Below are positions 14,378-24,600 of a DNA stretch of 30,043 nucleotides, piece after piece; positions within the stretch are counted from its first letter, which is position 1; each line of letters starts with the position of its first letter. The stretch is taken from positions 1-30,043 of the forward strand of contig CAYJNO010000024.1 in the NCBI GenBank assembly GCA_964371715.1, read 5' to 3'. Below the pieces are notes generated by a model, which saw nothing but the letters and a program-made list of their open reading frames with translations, did no database searches and was not told the DNA's origin. A program made the translations under genes and the position numbers. Source of the stretch: CAYJNO01 sp964371715. GTDB lineage: Bacteria; Bacillota_I; Bacilli_A; Erysipelotrichales; Erysipelotrichaceae.

Positions 14378-16048
14378 ATGTTAAGTGATGTTCAAATTGC
14401 ACAAGCTGCAAAGATGAAGTTAATTAAGGAGGTTGCCTTAAGTTTAGATTTAAATGAAGATGATTTAGAGCTTTATGGTAAATATAAAGCTAAGATATCA
14501 TTTGATACCATTAAAAGTAAAAATAATAATTCCAATGGTAAATTAATTCTAGTTACAGCTATCAACCCTACTGCTGCAGGAGAAGGTAAAACAACAACAA
14601 CTATTGGCTTACACCAAGCCTTATTTAAAATGGGGAAAAAATCATTAGTTGCAATGAGAGAACCATCTTTAGGACCATGTTTTGGAATTAAAGGAGGTGC
14701 AGCTGGTGGTGGTTATGCACAGGTAGTACCAATGGAAGACATCAATTTACATTTTACAGGTGACTTTCATGCAATAACATCAGCAAATAATTTAATTGCT
14801 GCAATGTTAGATAACCATTTACATCAAGGTAATGCATTAAATATTGATCCAAATGCTATTGTTTTAAAAAGGGTAGTAGACTTAAATGATCGTGCTTTAA
14901 GAAAAATAGTAGTAGGACTTGGTGGTAAAACAAATGGCGTGACAAGAGAAGATGGATTTGATATTAGTGTTGCAAGTGAAGTTATGGCTATATTATGTTT
15001 AGCTGATGACTTAATGGATTTAAAGAAGCGTTTAGCTAAAATGGTAATAGCTTATACTTATGATAATAACCCAGTTACTGTTGATGATATTAAAGCAACA
15101 GAAGCTGCAACAATTTTATTAAAAGAAGCAATAAAGCCAAATTTAGTACAGACATTAGATAATGCACCTGTATTAGTACATGGTGGTCCATTTGCAAATA
15201 TAGCCCATGGATGCAACTCAATGATAGCTACAAAATTAGCACTTAAATTAAGTGATTATACAATTACTGAAGCAGGTTTTGGTGCAGATCTTGGGGCAGA
15301 AAAGTTTTTAAATATAAAATGTAGACAAGGTAATCTAAAGCCTGATGCTGTTGTTATTGTAGCAACATGTAGAGCTTTAAAATTACATGGTGGCGTACAT
15401 AAGAATGATTTAAATACAGAAAATTTAGATGCTTTAAGTATAGGTATTACAAACTTAGAAAAACACATTGAAAATATCCAAAAATTTGGATTACCAAGTA
15501 TTGTTGCGATTAATGTATTCCCTACAGATACAGAAGCAGAAATTCAATTATTAAAAGATAAGTGTTTAGCAATGAATGCTGAAGTAGCAATTTCAACTGT
15601 TTGGGCAAATGGTGCTGATGGTGGTATGGAACTTGCTACTAAAGTATTAGAAACATTAGAAAATAAAAAACCGGAGTTTAAAACTCTTTATGATTTAGAT
15701 TTAAGTATTGAAGATAAAATTAAGACAATTGCCAAAGAAATATATGGGGCAGATGATGTAACATTTGATAAATCAGTACTTAAAAAAATAACAACTTATA
15801 CAAATCAAGGTTTAGATAAACTACCTATTTGTATGGCTAAGACACAATATTCATTATCGGATCAACCTACTTTATTAGGAAGACCTAAAGGATTTAGTGT
15901 TCATATTAATGATTTAATCCCTTCAGTGGGAGCAGGATTTTTAGTAGCAGTTGCCGGTAGTATTATGAGAATGCCAGGTTTACCAAAAATTCCAGCTGCA
16001 GAGAGAATGACAATAGATGCAGATGGTAATATAGATGGGTTATTTTAG
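14378..16048 (+). CDS. fhs: Formate-tetrahydrofolate ligase
   Basis: Makes 10-formyl-THF from formate, THF and ATP. 556 residues, the usual size. The ATP-binding loop PTAAGEGKTTT (residues 64-74) and the REPSLGPCFGIKGGAAGGGYAQV segment are diagnostic, as are EAGFGADLGAEKF and the FPTDT region. It is the first gene after the ZTP riboswitch and starts the purine operon, which is logical because PurN and PurH both consume its product. GGAGG lies six bases before the ATG. In anaerobes lacking abundant methylene-THF oxidation it can be the main formyl donor route; FolD at 10.7 kb offers a second. Confidence 0.97.
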   Translation: MLSDVQIAQAAKMKLIKEVALSLDLNEDDLELYGKYKAKISFDTIKSKNNNSNGKLILVTAINPTAAGEGKTTTTIGLHQALFKMGKKSLVAMREPSLGPCFGIKGGAAGGGYAQVVPMEDINLHFTGDFHAITSANNLIAAMLDNHLHQGNALNIDPNAIVLKRVVDLNDRALRKIVVGLGGKTNGVTREDGFDISVASEVMAILCLADDLMDLKKRLAKMVIAYTYDNNPVTVDDIKATEAATILLKEAIKPNLVQTLDNAPVLVHGGPFANIAHGCNSMIATKLALKLSDYTITEAGFGADLGAEKFLNIKCRQGNLKPDAVVIVATCRALKLHGGVHKNDLNTENLDALSIGITNLEKHIENIQKFGLPSIVAINVFPTDTEAEIQLLKDKCLAMNAEVAISTVWANGADGGMELATKVLETLENKKPEFKTLYDLDLSIEDKIKTIAKEIYGADDVTFDKSVLKKITTYTNQGLDKLPICMAKTQYSLSDQPTLLGRPKGFSVHINDLIPSVGAGFLVAVAGSIMRMPGLPKIPAAERMTIDADGNIDGLF

Positions 16049-16062
16049 GAAAGAGGAAAATT

Positions 16063-16554
16063 ATGAGAGTTGCTGTTGTAATGGGTTCAAAAAATGATTA
16101 TTCAAAATTAGAAGAAACAATCAAATTATTAAAAAAATTTAACATTGCTGTAGATGTTCGTGCATTAAGTGCACATCGTGCACATGTTGCATTAGGTGCT
16201 TTTATTAAAGAAACTAAAGAGAATGGCACTGATGTAATTATTGCAGCTGCTGGAAAGGCAGCACATTTACCAGGGGTAATATCTTCACTAACAAGTGCAC
16301 CAGTTATTGGGGTACCTATTAAAGGTAGTGCACTTGATGGGATGGATGCATTATTATCAATAGTACAAATGCCTCCAGGAATACCTGTAGCAACTGTAGC
16401 AATTGATGGTGGGGTAAATGCAGCTGTATTAGCAGTGCAAATGATGGCATTAAAATATCCAGTATTAAAAGAAGCAATAGATATGTATCGTGAGCAAATG
16501 ACTAATGCAGTATTAAAAGCTAATGATGATTTAATGAAAGAGATTGGAGAATAA
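16063..16554 (+). CDS. purE: 5-(carboxyamino)imidazole ribonucleotide mutase / AIR carboxylase
   Basis: 163 residues of the PurE family, an octameric enzyme forming CAIR. GSKNDYSKLEE corresponds to the GS.SDW..M phosphate-binding loop. The catalytic His loop reads SAHRAH (36-41), where E. coli-type class I enzymes have SAHRTP. AAGKAAHLPG (62-71) matches the class I GGAAHLPG apart from Lys65, and differs from the AGRSN motif of class II AIR carboxylases. So it looks class I, the type that normally needs N5-CAIR from PurK, yet no purK lies in this operon or window. Fourteen bases separate it from fhs, and GAGGAA precedes the start. Confidence 0.93.
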   Translation: MRVAVVMGSKNDYSKLEETIKLLKKFNIAVDVRALSAHRAHVALGAFIKETKENGTDVIIAAAGKAAHLPGVISSLTSAPVIGVPIKGSALDGMDALLSIVQMPPGIPVATVAIDGGVNAAVLAVQMMALKYPVLKEAIDMYREQMTNAVLKANDDLMKEIGE

Positions 16555-16558
16555 TAAA

Positions 16559-17260
16559 ATGGCTAAACTATTATATGAAGGAAAAGCAAAACAAGTTTTT
16601 GAAACAGAAAATGCTAATGAATATTTAATTCATTATAAAGATGATGCAACAGCAGGTAATGGTGAAAAGCATAACTTATTTCAAGGGAAGGGTGTATTAA
16701 ACAATACAATTTCAGCTATTATCTTTGAAATGCTAGATGAAGCCGGAATAAAAACACATTTAGTGAAAAAAGTAAATGATACAGATATCTTAGTTAAAAG
16801 AGTTACTATTTTTCCTTTAGAAGTAATAATTAGAAATATAACAGCAGGATCATTTTGTAAAAGAGTTGGATTTGAAGAAGGTGTAACATTAACTGAACCA
16901 ATCTATGAATTATGCTATAAAAATGATGCATATGGCGATCCATTAATTAATGAAGATCATGCTGTTGCTATGGGATTGGCAACAAAAGAAGAATTAGCTT
17001 ATATTAAAGAGGCTACATTAAAAATTAACGAATTATTAAAAGAATTTTTCTTAAAATTTAACTTAAAGTTAGTAGACTTTAAAATTGAATTTGGAAAAAC
17101 TGATGATAATGTAATATTATTAGCAGATGAAATCTCTCCAGATACATGTCGTTTATGGGATAAAGACACTAATCAAAAATATGATAAAGATGTATTTAGA
17201 CAAGACATTGGTGATTTAATTGAAACTTATAAAGAAGTATTAAACAGATTACAAAAATAA
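16559..17260 (+). CDS. purC: SAICAR synthetase
   Basis: ATP-dependent ligation of CAIR with aspartate to SAICAR. 234 residues from the ATG at 16559; an in-frame TTG five codons upstream overlaps purE and is rejected, because family members start with a short M.K..L.YEGKAK. YEGKAKQVF (6-14) is the N-terminal nucleotide loop, KRVTIFPLEVIIRN and the GS..KR segment follow, and DEISPDTCRLWD is the conserved substrate-binding stretch. It lies only four bases after purE, with GGAGA as ribosome site inside the purE end. Confidence 0.96.
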   Translation: MAKLLYEGKAKQVFETENANEYLIHYKDDATAGNGEKHNLFQGKGVLNNTISAIIFEMLDEAGIKTHLVKKVNDTDILVKRVTIFPLEVIIRNITAGSFCKRVGFEEGVTLTEPIYELCYKNDAYGDPLINEDHAVAMGLATKEELAYIKEATLKINELLKEFFLKFNLKLVDFKIEFGKTDDNVILLADEISPDTCRLWDKDTNQKYDKDVFRQDIGDLIETYKEVLNRLQK

Positions 17261-17275
17261 TAGGAGAGCAAATAA

Positions 17276-18307
17276 ATGAGTAATAGATATAAAGAAGCTG
17301 GAGTAGATTTAGAAGCTGGTTATGAATCAGTTAATTTAATTAAATCTCATGTTGCTAGAACAAAAGTTAAAGGTGCAATTGATTCAATTGGAGCCTTTGG
17401 GGGAATGTTTGATTTAAGTTCTTTAAATATGAAAGAACCTGTATTGGTTTCAGGTACTGATGGTGTTGGGACAAAACTTTTATTAGCTATTGAAAGTGAT
17501 ATTCATGACACAATTGGAATTGATGCTGTTGCAATGTGTACTAATGATGTATTAGTAACAGGTGCATCACCATTGTTTTTCTTAGATTATTTAGCAGTTG
17601 GTAAAAATATTCCAACTAAAATTGAAGCATTAGTTAAAGGTGTAGCTGAAGGTTGTATCTTAAGTGAATGTGCTTTAATTGGTGGGGAAACTGCAGAGAT
17701 GCCTGACATGTATGAAGAAAATCATTATGATATTGCTGGTTTTTGTGTAGGAGCTGTTGAGAAAAGTAAGCTATTAAATACACAAAAGATCGAAAAAGGT
17801 CATGTAGTGGTTGGTTTACCATCAAGTGGTTGTCATTCTAATGGTTACTCATTAATTAGAAAAGTATTATTAAAAGATGCTGGATTAAAATTAGATGTAA
17901 TTTATCCAGGTTTTAATAATACCCTAGCAAAAGAATTGTTAACACCAACAAAAATATATGTTAAAGCTATAAAGCACTTATTAAATCATGAAGTAGACAT
18001 TAAAGGAATGGCACATATAACAGGTGGTGGGTTTTATGAAAATTTACCTAGAATGCTTAAGCCTGAACTTGGAATAAGTATTGATGTTAATAGTTTTCCA
18101 ACACCTAAAATCTTTGATCTAATTGCTGAAAAAGGTAATATTGAAAAAGATGAGATGTATAATGTTTTCAATATGGGGATTGGGTTTGTTGTTGTTTTAG
18201 AAAAAGAAGAAGCTAATATAGCAATAGAGATATTAAAAGCGATTGATGAAGAAGCATACATAATAGGCGAAATTACTGATAAAGGACAGGTTGAATTAAA
18301 ATGGTAA
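17276..18307 (+). CDS. purM: AIR synthetase (phosphoribosylformylglycinamidine cyclo-ligase)
   Basis: Closes the imidazole ring, converting FGAM to AIR with ATP. 343 residues, typical. SGTDGVGTK (residues 59-67) is the signature dinucleotide/Mg site, CALIGGETAEMPDMY and the glycine-rich HITGGGFYENLPRML are both intact. AGGAGAG precedes the ATG. Its stop lies seven bases inside purN. Confidence 0.97.
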   Translation: MSNRYKEAGVDLEAGYESVNLIKSHVARTKVKGAIDSIGAFGGMFDLSSLNMKEPVLVSGTDGVGTKLLLAIESDIHDTIGIDAVAMCTNDVLVTGASPLFFLDYLAVGKNIPTKIEALVKGVAEGCILSECALIGGETAEMPDMYEENHYDIAGFCVGAVEKSKLLNTQKIEKGHVVVGLPSSGCHSNGYSLIRKVLLKDAGLKLDVIYPGFNNTLAKELLTPTKIYVKAIKHLLNHEVDIKGMAHITGGGFYENLPRMLKPELGISIDVNSFPTPKIFDLIAEKGNIEKDEMYNVFNMGIGFVVVLEKEEANIAIEILKAIDEEAYIIGEITDKGQVELKW

Positions 18308-18891
18308 AAAAGATTGCTGTTTTAGTATCAGGTGGTGGCAGCAACTTACAAGCAATTATTGACAATATTACCGATATAAACGGTAATATTGTTTTAGTCG
18401 TTTCAAATAAAGAAAGTGCATTCGGTTTAACTAGAGCACAAAATGCTAATATACCAACAAAAGTTATTAGTAAAGATGATGAAAAATTAATACAAACATT
18501 AAAAGAGTATGAAGTAGATTTAGTTGTGTTAGCAGGCTATTTAGCTATCTTAACACCAGAATTTATTAATGCCTTTAAAGATAAAATAATAAATATACAT
18601 CCATCATTAATTCCAAGTTTTTGTGGTAAAGGTGCATATGGGATAAATGTTGCGAAAATGGCATTACAAAGAGGTGTTAAAATTACGGGGGTTACAATTC
18701 ATTTTGTAAGTGAGATTGTTGATGGTGGACCTATTATTGCACAAAGAGCAGTAGATATTGCTGATTTAAATACAGCAGAAGATATTCAACAAAGAGTATT
18801 AAAAACTGAACATGAATTATTACCATGGGTAATAAAAAAATACTGTGATGATGAAATAATCATTGAAGATGGAAGGGTAAAAATCAAATGA
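18301..18891 (+). CDS. purN: Phosphoribosylglycinamide formyltransferase (folate-dependent)
   Basis: Transfers formyl from 10-formyl-THF to GAR. 196 residues. VSGGGSNLQAI (9-19) binds the ribose phosphate. The catalytic triad is Asn98, His100 (INIHPSLIPSF) and Asp141 (VDGGPII). The stop is TGA, evidence that TGA is a true stop in this genome. The start overlaps purM by seven bases and the end overlaps purH as ATGA, so the three genes are probably translationally coupled. No formate-dependent PurT is present in the window. Confidence 0.97.
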   Translation: MVKKIAVLVSGGGSNLQAIIDNITDINGNIVLVVSNKESAFGLTRAQNANIPTKVISKDDEKLIQTLKEYEVDLVVLAGYLAILTPEFINAFKDKIINIHPSLIPSFCGKGAYGINVAKMALQRGVKITGVTIHFVSEIVDGGPIIAQRAVDIADLNTAEDIQQRVLKTEHELLPWVIKKYCDDEIIIEDGRVKIK

Positions 18892-20414
18892 AAAGAGCGT
18901 TGGTTAGTGTAACTGATAAAACTAATATTGTATCATTTTGTCAAAATCTAGTAGAACTTGGTTGGGAAATTATTTCGACAGGTGGCACGATGAAAGTACT
19001 AGAAGAAAATAATATCAAGTGTATTAGCATAGATGAAGTAACAAGTTTTCCAGAGATGTTAGATGGTCGTGTAAAAACATTGCATCCTAAAGTACATGGT
19101 GGTTTATTATATCGTCGTGATTTACAAACTCATGTTGATAAAATTAATGAATATGATATTAAACCAATCGATTTAGTTTGTGTTAATTTATATGAATTTG
19201 AAAAAGCATTAGCGTTGAATAAACCATTAGCTGAAATGATTGAAAATATCGATATTGGTGGACCATCAATGATTAGATCAGCTGCAAAAAACTATAAAGA
19301 TGTTTTAGTCGTAACTGATATTAATGAATATGATGAAGTAATAGAACGATTAAAAAATGATAATATTGATATAGATTATCGTTTAAAACTTGCATATCAA
19401 GCTTTTAGTTTAACAGGAAGTTATGATGCAGTTATATCACGTTATTTTTCAGATGCAACTAAAGAAGAAAATCCAAAAATTATTAATATTAGTTTAAAGC
19501 AAAAAGATACTTTAAGATATGGTGAAAACTCACATCAAAAGGCTAGCTTATATCATGATTCATATGTACAAAAAAGTTTATTGGATTATGAACAATTAAG
19601 CGGTAAAGAAATATCATTTAATAATGTTAATGATTTATATGGTGCAATTGCAGTGATTAGAGAATTTGATAAATATCAATTTGTAACTGCAGCTATTAAA
19701 CATTCAACACCATGTGGCGTAGCAATTGGTGATAGTCCATTTGATTCATTTAATAAAGCTTATGTTGCTGATCCATTATCAATATTTGGTGGCATTATCG
19801 CTTTAAACTTTAAAGTAGATTTAAAAACAGCTGAAAAAATGAATGAAATATTCTTGGAAATTGTAGCAGCACCAGATTTTGATGAAGATGCATTAGTAGA
19901 ACTTAAAAAGAAAAAGAATTTACGTATCTTAAAACTGAAAAACTTCGATGTATATGGTTCAAAATATGATATTAAATATTTAGAAGGTGAAGTTTTAGTT
20001 CAAGATTTAAATAAAGAATTATATGAAGAGTTAAAGGTTGTAACAAAAAAAGCACCAAATGCAAAAGAGTTGGAAGATATGGATTTTGGAATGCGCGTTG
20101 TAAAACATTGTAAGTCAAATGCTATCTGTATTGTAAAAGATGGAGTTACTTTAGCAATCGGTTCTGGACAAACATCGAGAATCTGGGCTTTAGAAAATGC
20201 AATAAAAAATAATAGCACAAAAGATTTTACTAATGCAGTACTTGCAAGTGATGCCTTCTTTCCATTTAATGATTGTGCAAAACTGGCAAAAAGTGTTGGT
20301 ATTAATGCAATAGTACAACCAGGTGGTTCAATTAAAGATCAAGATACAATTGATTATTGTGATGAAAATGATATGAGTATGACATTTACAGGTCTACGTC
20401 ATTTTAGACATTAG
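18888..20414 (+). CDS. purH: Bifunctional AICAR formyltransferase / IMP cyclohydrolase
   Basis: Performs the last two steps to IMP. 508 residues. The N-terminal MGS-like IMP cyclohydrolase domain (about 1-190) shows STGGT..L, FPEMLDGRVKTLHPKVHGG and NLYEFEKAL. The AICAR formyltransferase domain carries Lys271-His272 in IKHSTPCGVA and the C-terminal SDAFFPFNDCAKLAKSVG. The C-terminal RHFRH is the usual end. It consumes ZMP (AICAR), the precursor of the riboswitch ligand, so the enzyme directly sets the signal that controls its own operon. The start overlaps the purN stop. Confidence 0.97.
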   Translation: MKRALVSVTDKTNIVSFCQNLVELGWEIISTGGTMKVLEENNIKCISIDEVTSFPEMLDGRVKTLHPKVHGGLLYRRDLQTHVDKINEYDIKPIDLVCVNLYEFEKALALNKPLAEMIENIDIGGPSMIRSAAKNYKDVLVVTDINEYDEVIERLKNDNIDIDYRLKLAYQAFSLTGSYDAVISRYFSDATKEENPKIINISLKQKDTLRYGENSHQKASLYHDSYVQKSLLDYEQLSGKEISFNNVNDLYGAIAVIREFDKYQFVTAAIKHSTPCGVAIGDSPFDSFNKAYVADPLSIFGGIIALNFKVDLKTAEKMNEIFLEIVAAPDFDEDALVELKKKKNLRILKLKNFDVYGSKYDIKYLEGEVLVQDLNKELYEELKVVTKKAPNAKELEDMDFGMRVVKHCKSNAICIVKDGVTLAIGSGQTSRIWALENAIKNNSTKDFTNAVLASDAFFPFNDCAKLAKSVGINAIVQPGGSIKDQDTIDYCDENDMSMTFTGLRHFRH

Positions 20415-20422
20415 GGGTAGAT

Positions 20423-21670
20423 ATGCGAATTTTAATTATTGGTAATGGTGGTCGTGAAAATGCCATATGTTATAAACTTAGCCAAAGTAATAAAGTAACT
20501 AAGTTATTTATGATGCCTAAAAATCCAGGTATTAATGAATATGCTACAGGAATAGATGGAGATATCTATAATGCTGAAGAAGTATTAAATAAATGTTTAG
20601 AATATAAAATTGAAATGGTAGTTATTGGACCTGAAATTCCTTTATGTAATGGTTTAAGTGATTATTTAATGAGCAATGGCTTAATTGTCTTTGGACCAAA
20701 TAAAAAAGCAGCAACATTTGAAGCGAGTAAAGCATATACTAAAGAGTTTTTAATTAAACATAAGATACCAACTGCTAAATATCATCGTACGACTGATTAT
20801 CATGAAGCAGTTAGTTTATTAAAAGAATATACTTATCCTGTAGTAATAAAAGCTGATGGTTTAGCTTTTGGTAAAGGTGTAGTTATTGCAGAGGATGAAA
20901 AAATGGCAATCTCAACCCTTGAAGAAATGTTAATCACTAATACTGATATTGCATATCAAGAAGTTGTAATTGAGGAGTTTTTAGATGGTTTTGAATGTTC
21001 ATTATTATGCTTTGTAGATGGTAAATTGATGAAACCGATGGTCAGTGTTAAAGACCACAAACAAATTTATGAAGGAAATACAGGCCCAAATACTGGAGGT
21101 ATGGGGACTGTGTCACCAAACCCATTCTTAAAACAAGAAGATGAAGCTTTATTTAATGAAGATATTATAGAACCTATTATGAAAGGTCTATTAGCTGAAA
21201 ATATTGATTATCGTGGAGTATTATTTATTGGATTAATGATTAAAGATGGTAAAGCTAAAGTATTAGAGTTTAATGTACGCTTTGGAGACCCTGAAACTCA
21301 AGCTATTATGTTAAGACTTGATAGTGATTTATTGGATATTATGTTAGCTTGTATTAATCAAGATTTAGATAATACAGAAATAAAATGGAATGATAAACAT
21401 GTTGCATGTCTTGTACTTGCAAGTCTTGGATATCCAAATGCGTATGAAAAAAACTATGTCATTGAAGGCTTAAACAATAATATAGATTCTAAAATCTTTC
21501 ATGCAGGAACATATGAAAAAGATGGCTTAATCTATACTAATGGAGGAAGAGTATTAAATATATGTAATAGTGGTAATACTTTACAAGAAGCATTATCAAA
21601 AGTATATGCTGATGCAGAAAAAATAACATATACAAAGAAAACATATCGTAAAGATATTGGGTTAATATAG
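20423..21670 (+). CDS. purD: Phosphoribosylamine-glycine ligase (GAR synthetase)
   Basis: An ATP-grasp enzyme joining phosphoribosylamine and glycine. 415 residues. The N-terminal GNGGRENA (7-14) binds the substrate phosphate, the ATP-grasp lid KADGLAFGKGV follows, HKQIYEGNTGPNTGGMGTVSP is diagnostic, and the Mg-binding EFNVRFGDPETQ is intact. AGGGGT is the ribosome site, eight bases after purH. Confidence 0.97.
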   Translation: MRILIIGNGGRENAICYKLSQSNKVTKLFMMPKNPGINEYATGIDGDIYNAEEVLNKCLEYKIEMVVIGPEIPLCNGLSDYLMSNGLIVFGPNKKAATFEASKAYTKEFLIKHKIPTAKYHRTTDYHEAVSLLKEYTYPVVIKADGLAFGKGVVIAEDEKMAISTLEEMLITNTDIAYQEVVIEEFLDGFECSLLCFVDGKLMKPMVSVKDHKQIYEGNTGPNTGGMGTVSPNPFLKQEDEALFNEDIIEPIMKGLLAENIDYRGVLFIGLMIKDGKAKVLEFNVRFGDPETQAIMLRLDSDLLDIMLACINQDLDNTEIKWNDKHVACLVLASLGYPNAYEKNYVIEGLNNNIDSKIFHAGTYEKDGLIYTNGGRVLNICNSGNTLQEALSKVYADAEKITYTKKTYRKDIGLI

Positions 21671-21679
21671 GAGAAATTT

Positions 21680-24600
21680 ATGAATACACTTAGACGTATC
21701 TATGTAGAAAAGAAATTTAAATTTAATGATGAAGCTCATAGTTTATTAAATAGTTTAAATCATGATTTAAAATTAGACTTACAAAAACTAAGAATTGTAA
21801 ATCGTTATGATATTAGTGGAATCAGTGATGAAACATTAACAGTTGGTATTGAAACAATTTTAAAAGAACCAATGGTTGATGATGCCTATCATGAAGAGTT
21901 AGATACAAATGGTTATAGTGTTTTTGCGATTGAATATCTTCCAGGACAATATGATCAAAGAGCAGATTCTTGTGAACAATGTTTTATGATTTTAGAACCA
22001 AAGCATCAAGCAAAAGTGAAGTTTGCGAAAGTGTATTTGATTGATGAATGTAGTACAGAAATCCTTGAAAAAATTCAAGCATATTTAATTAATCCTGTTG
22101 ACCAAAGATTAGCAAGTCTAAATAAGCCAGAAACACTTGAAGAAAATGTAATTGATGTAAAACTTGTACCAATAATTGAAGGATTTACAAAATTTACAAA
22201 GGAAGATCTTGAAACATATCTAAAAGATAATGGAATGGCAATGTCGATTGATGATTTATTAGTAACTCAAGCATACTATAAAGAAGAAGAGAATAGAGAC
22301 CCTAGTGAAACAGAACTTAAAGTATTAGATACATATTGGTCAGATCATTGTCGTCATACAACATTTTCAACAATAATAACTGATATAAATATTGATGATG
22401 GTCCATTTAGTGAAGTCTTAAAAAATGAACTAAATGAATATGAAAAAAATCGTCATGTAGTATATGGTATTGAAACTAAACGACCAATAACTTTAATGGA
22501 TATGGCAGTAATAGCGATGAAGAAACTTCGTAAACTTGGAATGCTTCAAGATTTAGAAGTATCAGAAGAAATCAATGCATGTTCAATTGAAATAAATGTA
22601 AAGATGGAAGATAGTGAAGAAGTATATTTATTAATGTTTAAAAATGAAACACATAATCATCCTACAGAGATTGAACCATTTGGAGGTGCAGCAACATGTC
22701 TTGGTGGGGCAATTAGAGATCCATTATCAGGACGATCTTACGTTTATCAATCAATGCGTATTACAGGAGCAAGTGATCCTTTAAAACCATTAGAAGAAAC
22801 AATTAAAGGAAAGCTTCCACAAAGTAAAATTTGTAAAGAAGCTGCTCATGGTTTCTCTTCTTATGGAAATCAAATTGGACTTGCAACTGGATATGTAAAA
22901 GAGATTTATCATGAAGGTTATGCAGCAAAAAGAATGGAACTTGGAGCAGTAATTGCTGCAGCACCAAAAAGACAGGTTCAAAGAGGAACACCAAAAGCTA
23001 ATGATATTGTTTTATTAATTGGTGGTCGTACAGGCCGTGATGGTATTGGTGGTGCAACAGGTTCTAGTAAATCGCACGATGTAACTTCAATTGAAACATC
23101 AGGTGCAGAAGTTCAAAAAGGTAACCCAATAGAAGAAAGAAAAATTCAAAGATTATTTAGAGATGAAACTGTAGCAAGTAAAATAGTTCGCTGCAATGAT
23201 TTTGGAGCAGGTGGAGTTTGTGTTGCAGTAGGTGAGCTTGCACCAGGACTTACAATAACTTTAGATAATGTATTAAAGAAGTATGAAGGTTTAAATGGTA
23301 CAGAACTTGCAATATCTGAATCACAAGAAAGAATGGCAATAGTTATTGAACCAAAAGATGAAGCTTATATCATTCAAAAATGTTATGAAGAAAATTTAGA
23401 AGTTGTAAATGTTGCGACAATTACAGCAGATAATCGTTTAGTTATGCATTTTAAAGGACAAAAAATAGTAGATATTTCACGCGACTTTTTAGATGCTTCA
23501 GGGGCAAAAAGATATCAAGAAATTAAAGTTGCTTTACCAGACTTTAATAATGATGTTTTTGTAGGAAGTACTAATGAAAACTTTAAAGAAGTATTAAAAG
23601 ATACATTGAGTAATTTAAATGTTACAAGTCAAAAAGGACTTGTTGAAATGTTTGATTCATCTATTGGTAATAATACAGTTATTTCGCCATTTGGTGGAAA
23701 AACACTGCGTACTGAAAGTGAAGGTATGTGTGCTTTAATTCCTGTATTAAATAATGAAACAACAACATCATCACTAATGACATATGGTTTTAATGCTGAT
23801 ATTTCAAAATGGTCACCATATCATGGTGCTAACTATGCTGTAATTGAATCATTAAGTAAGATTGTAGCTATGGGTGGAGATTATCGTAAAGTGCATTTTT
23901 CATTCCAAGAATATTATGAAAAATTATTGAATGATCCATATAAATGGGGTAAACCATTTGCATCGCTATTAGGAGCAAACAAAGTATTAAATGCTTTAAA
24001 CTTAGCAGCCATTGGCGGAAAAGACAGTATGTCTGGAACATTTATGGATTTAGAAGTTCCGCCAACACTAGTCTCATTTGCTGTTACAACAAGTGAAGTG
24101 GATAAAATAATTACTCCTGAATTAAAAGAAACAAATACTATTTTAGTTGAAGTTACTTTAAAGAAAGATGAATATCAATTAATTGATTTAAATAACTTAC
24201 AAAAACAATGGATAGAAATAATGTTATTAAATGATAAAAAAGCAATTTATAGTGCCTATACAATTAAAAATGGTGGTATTTTAGAAGCGATAGCAAAAAT
24301 GGCTTTTGGTAATAATATTGGTGTTAGTTTAAATAATGAATTAACAATCTCAGAATTAACAATGAAAAATTATGGTCATATAATTATCGAAGTTAATAAA
24401 GATACTGATTTAAGTGTGTTTGATAACTATCGTATTATTGGTGAAACAAATCCTAATAGTACTATTAATTATCAAGATAATATTGTTGCATTAGATGAGG
24501 CTTATCAAATGCATACTCAGACATTGGAAGGAATATATCCAACAATTTGTGAAGAAGTAGCTTATACATATAGTAATCATCAAGCAGTAAACTACAAACC

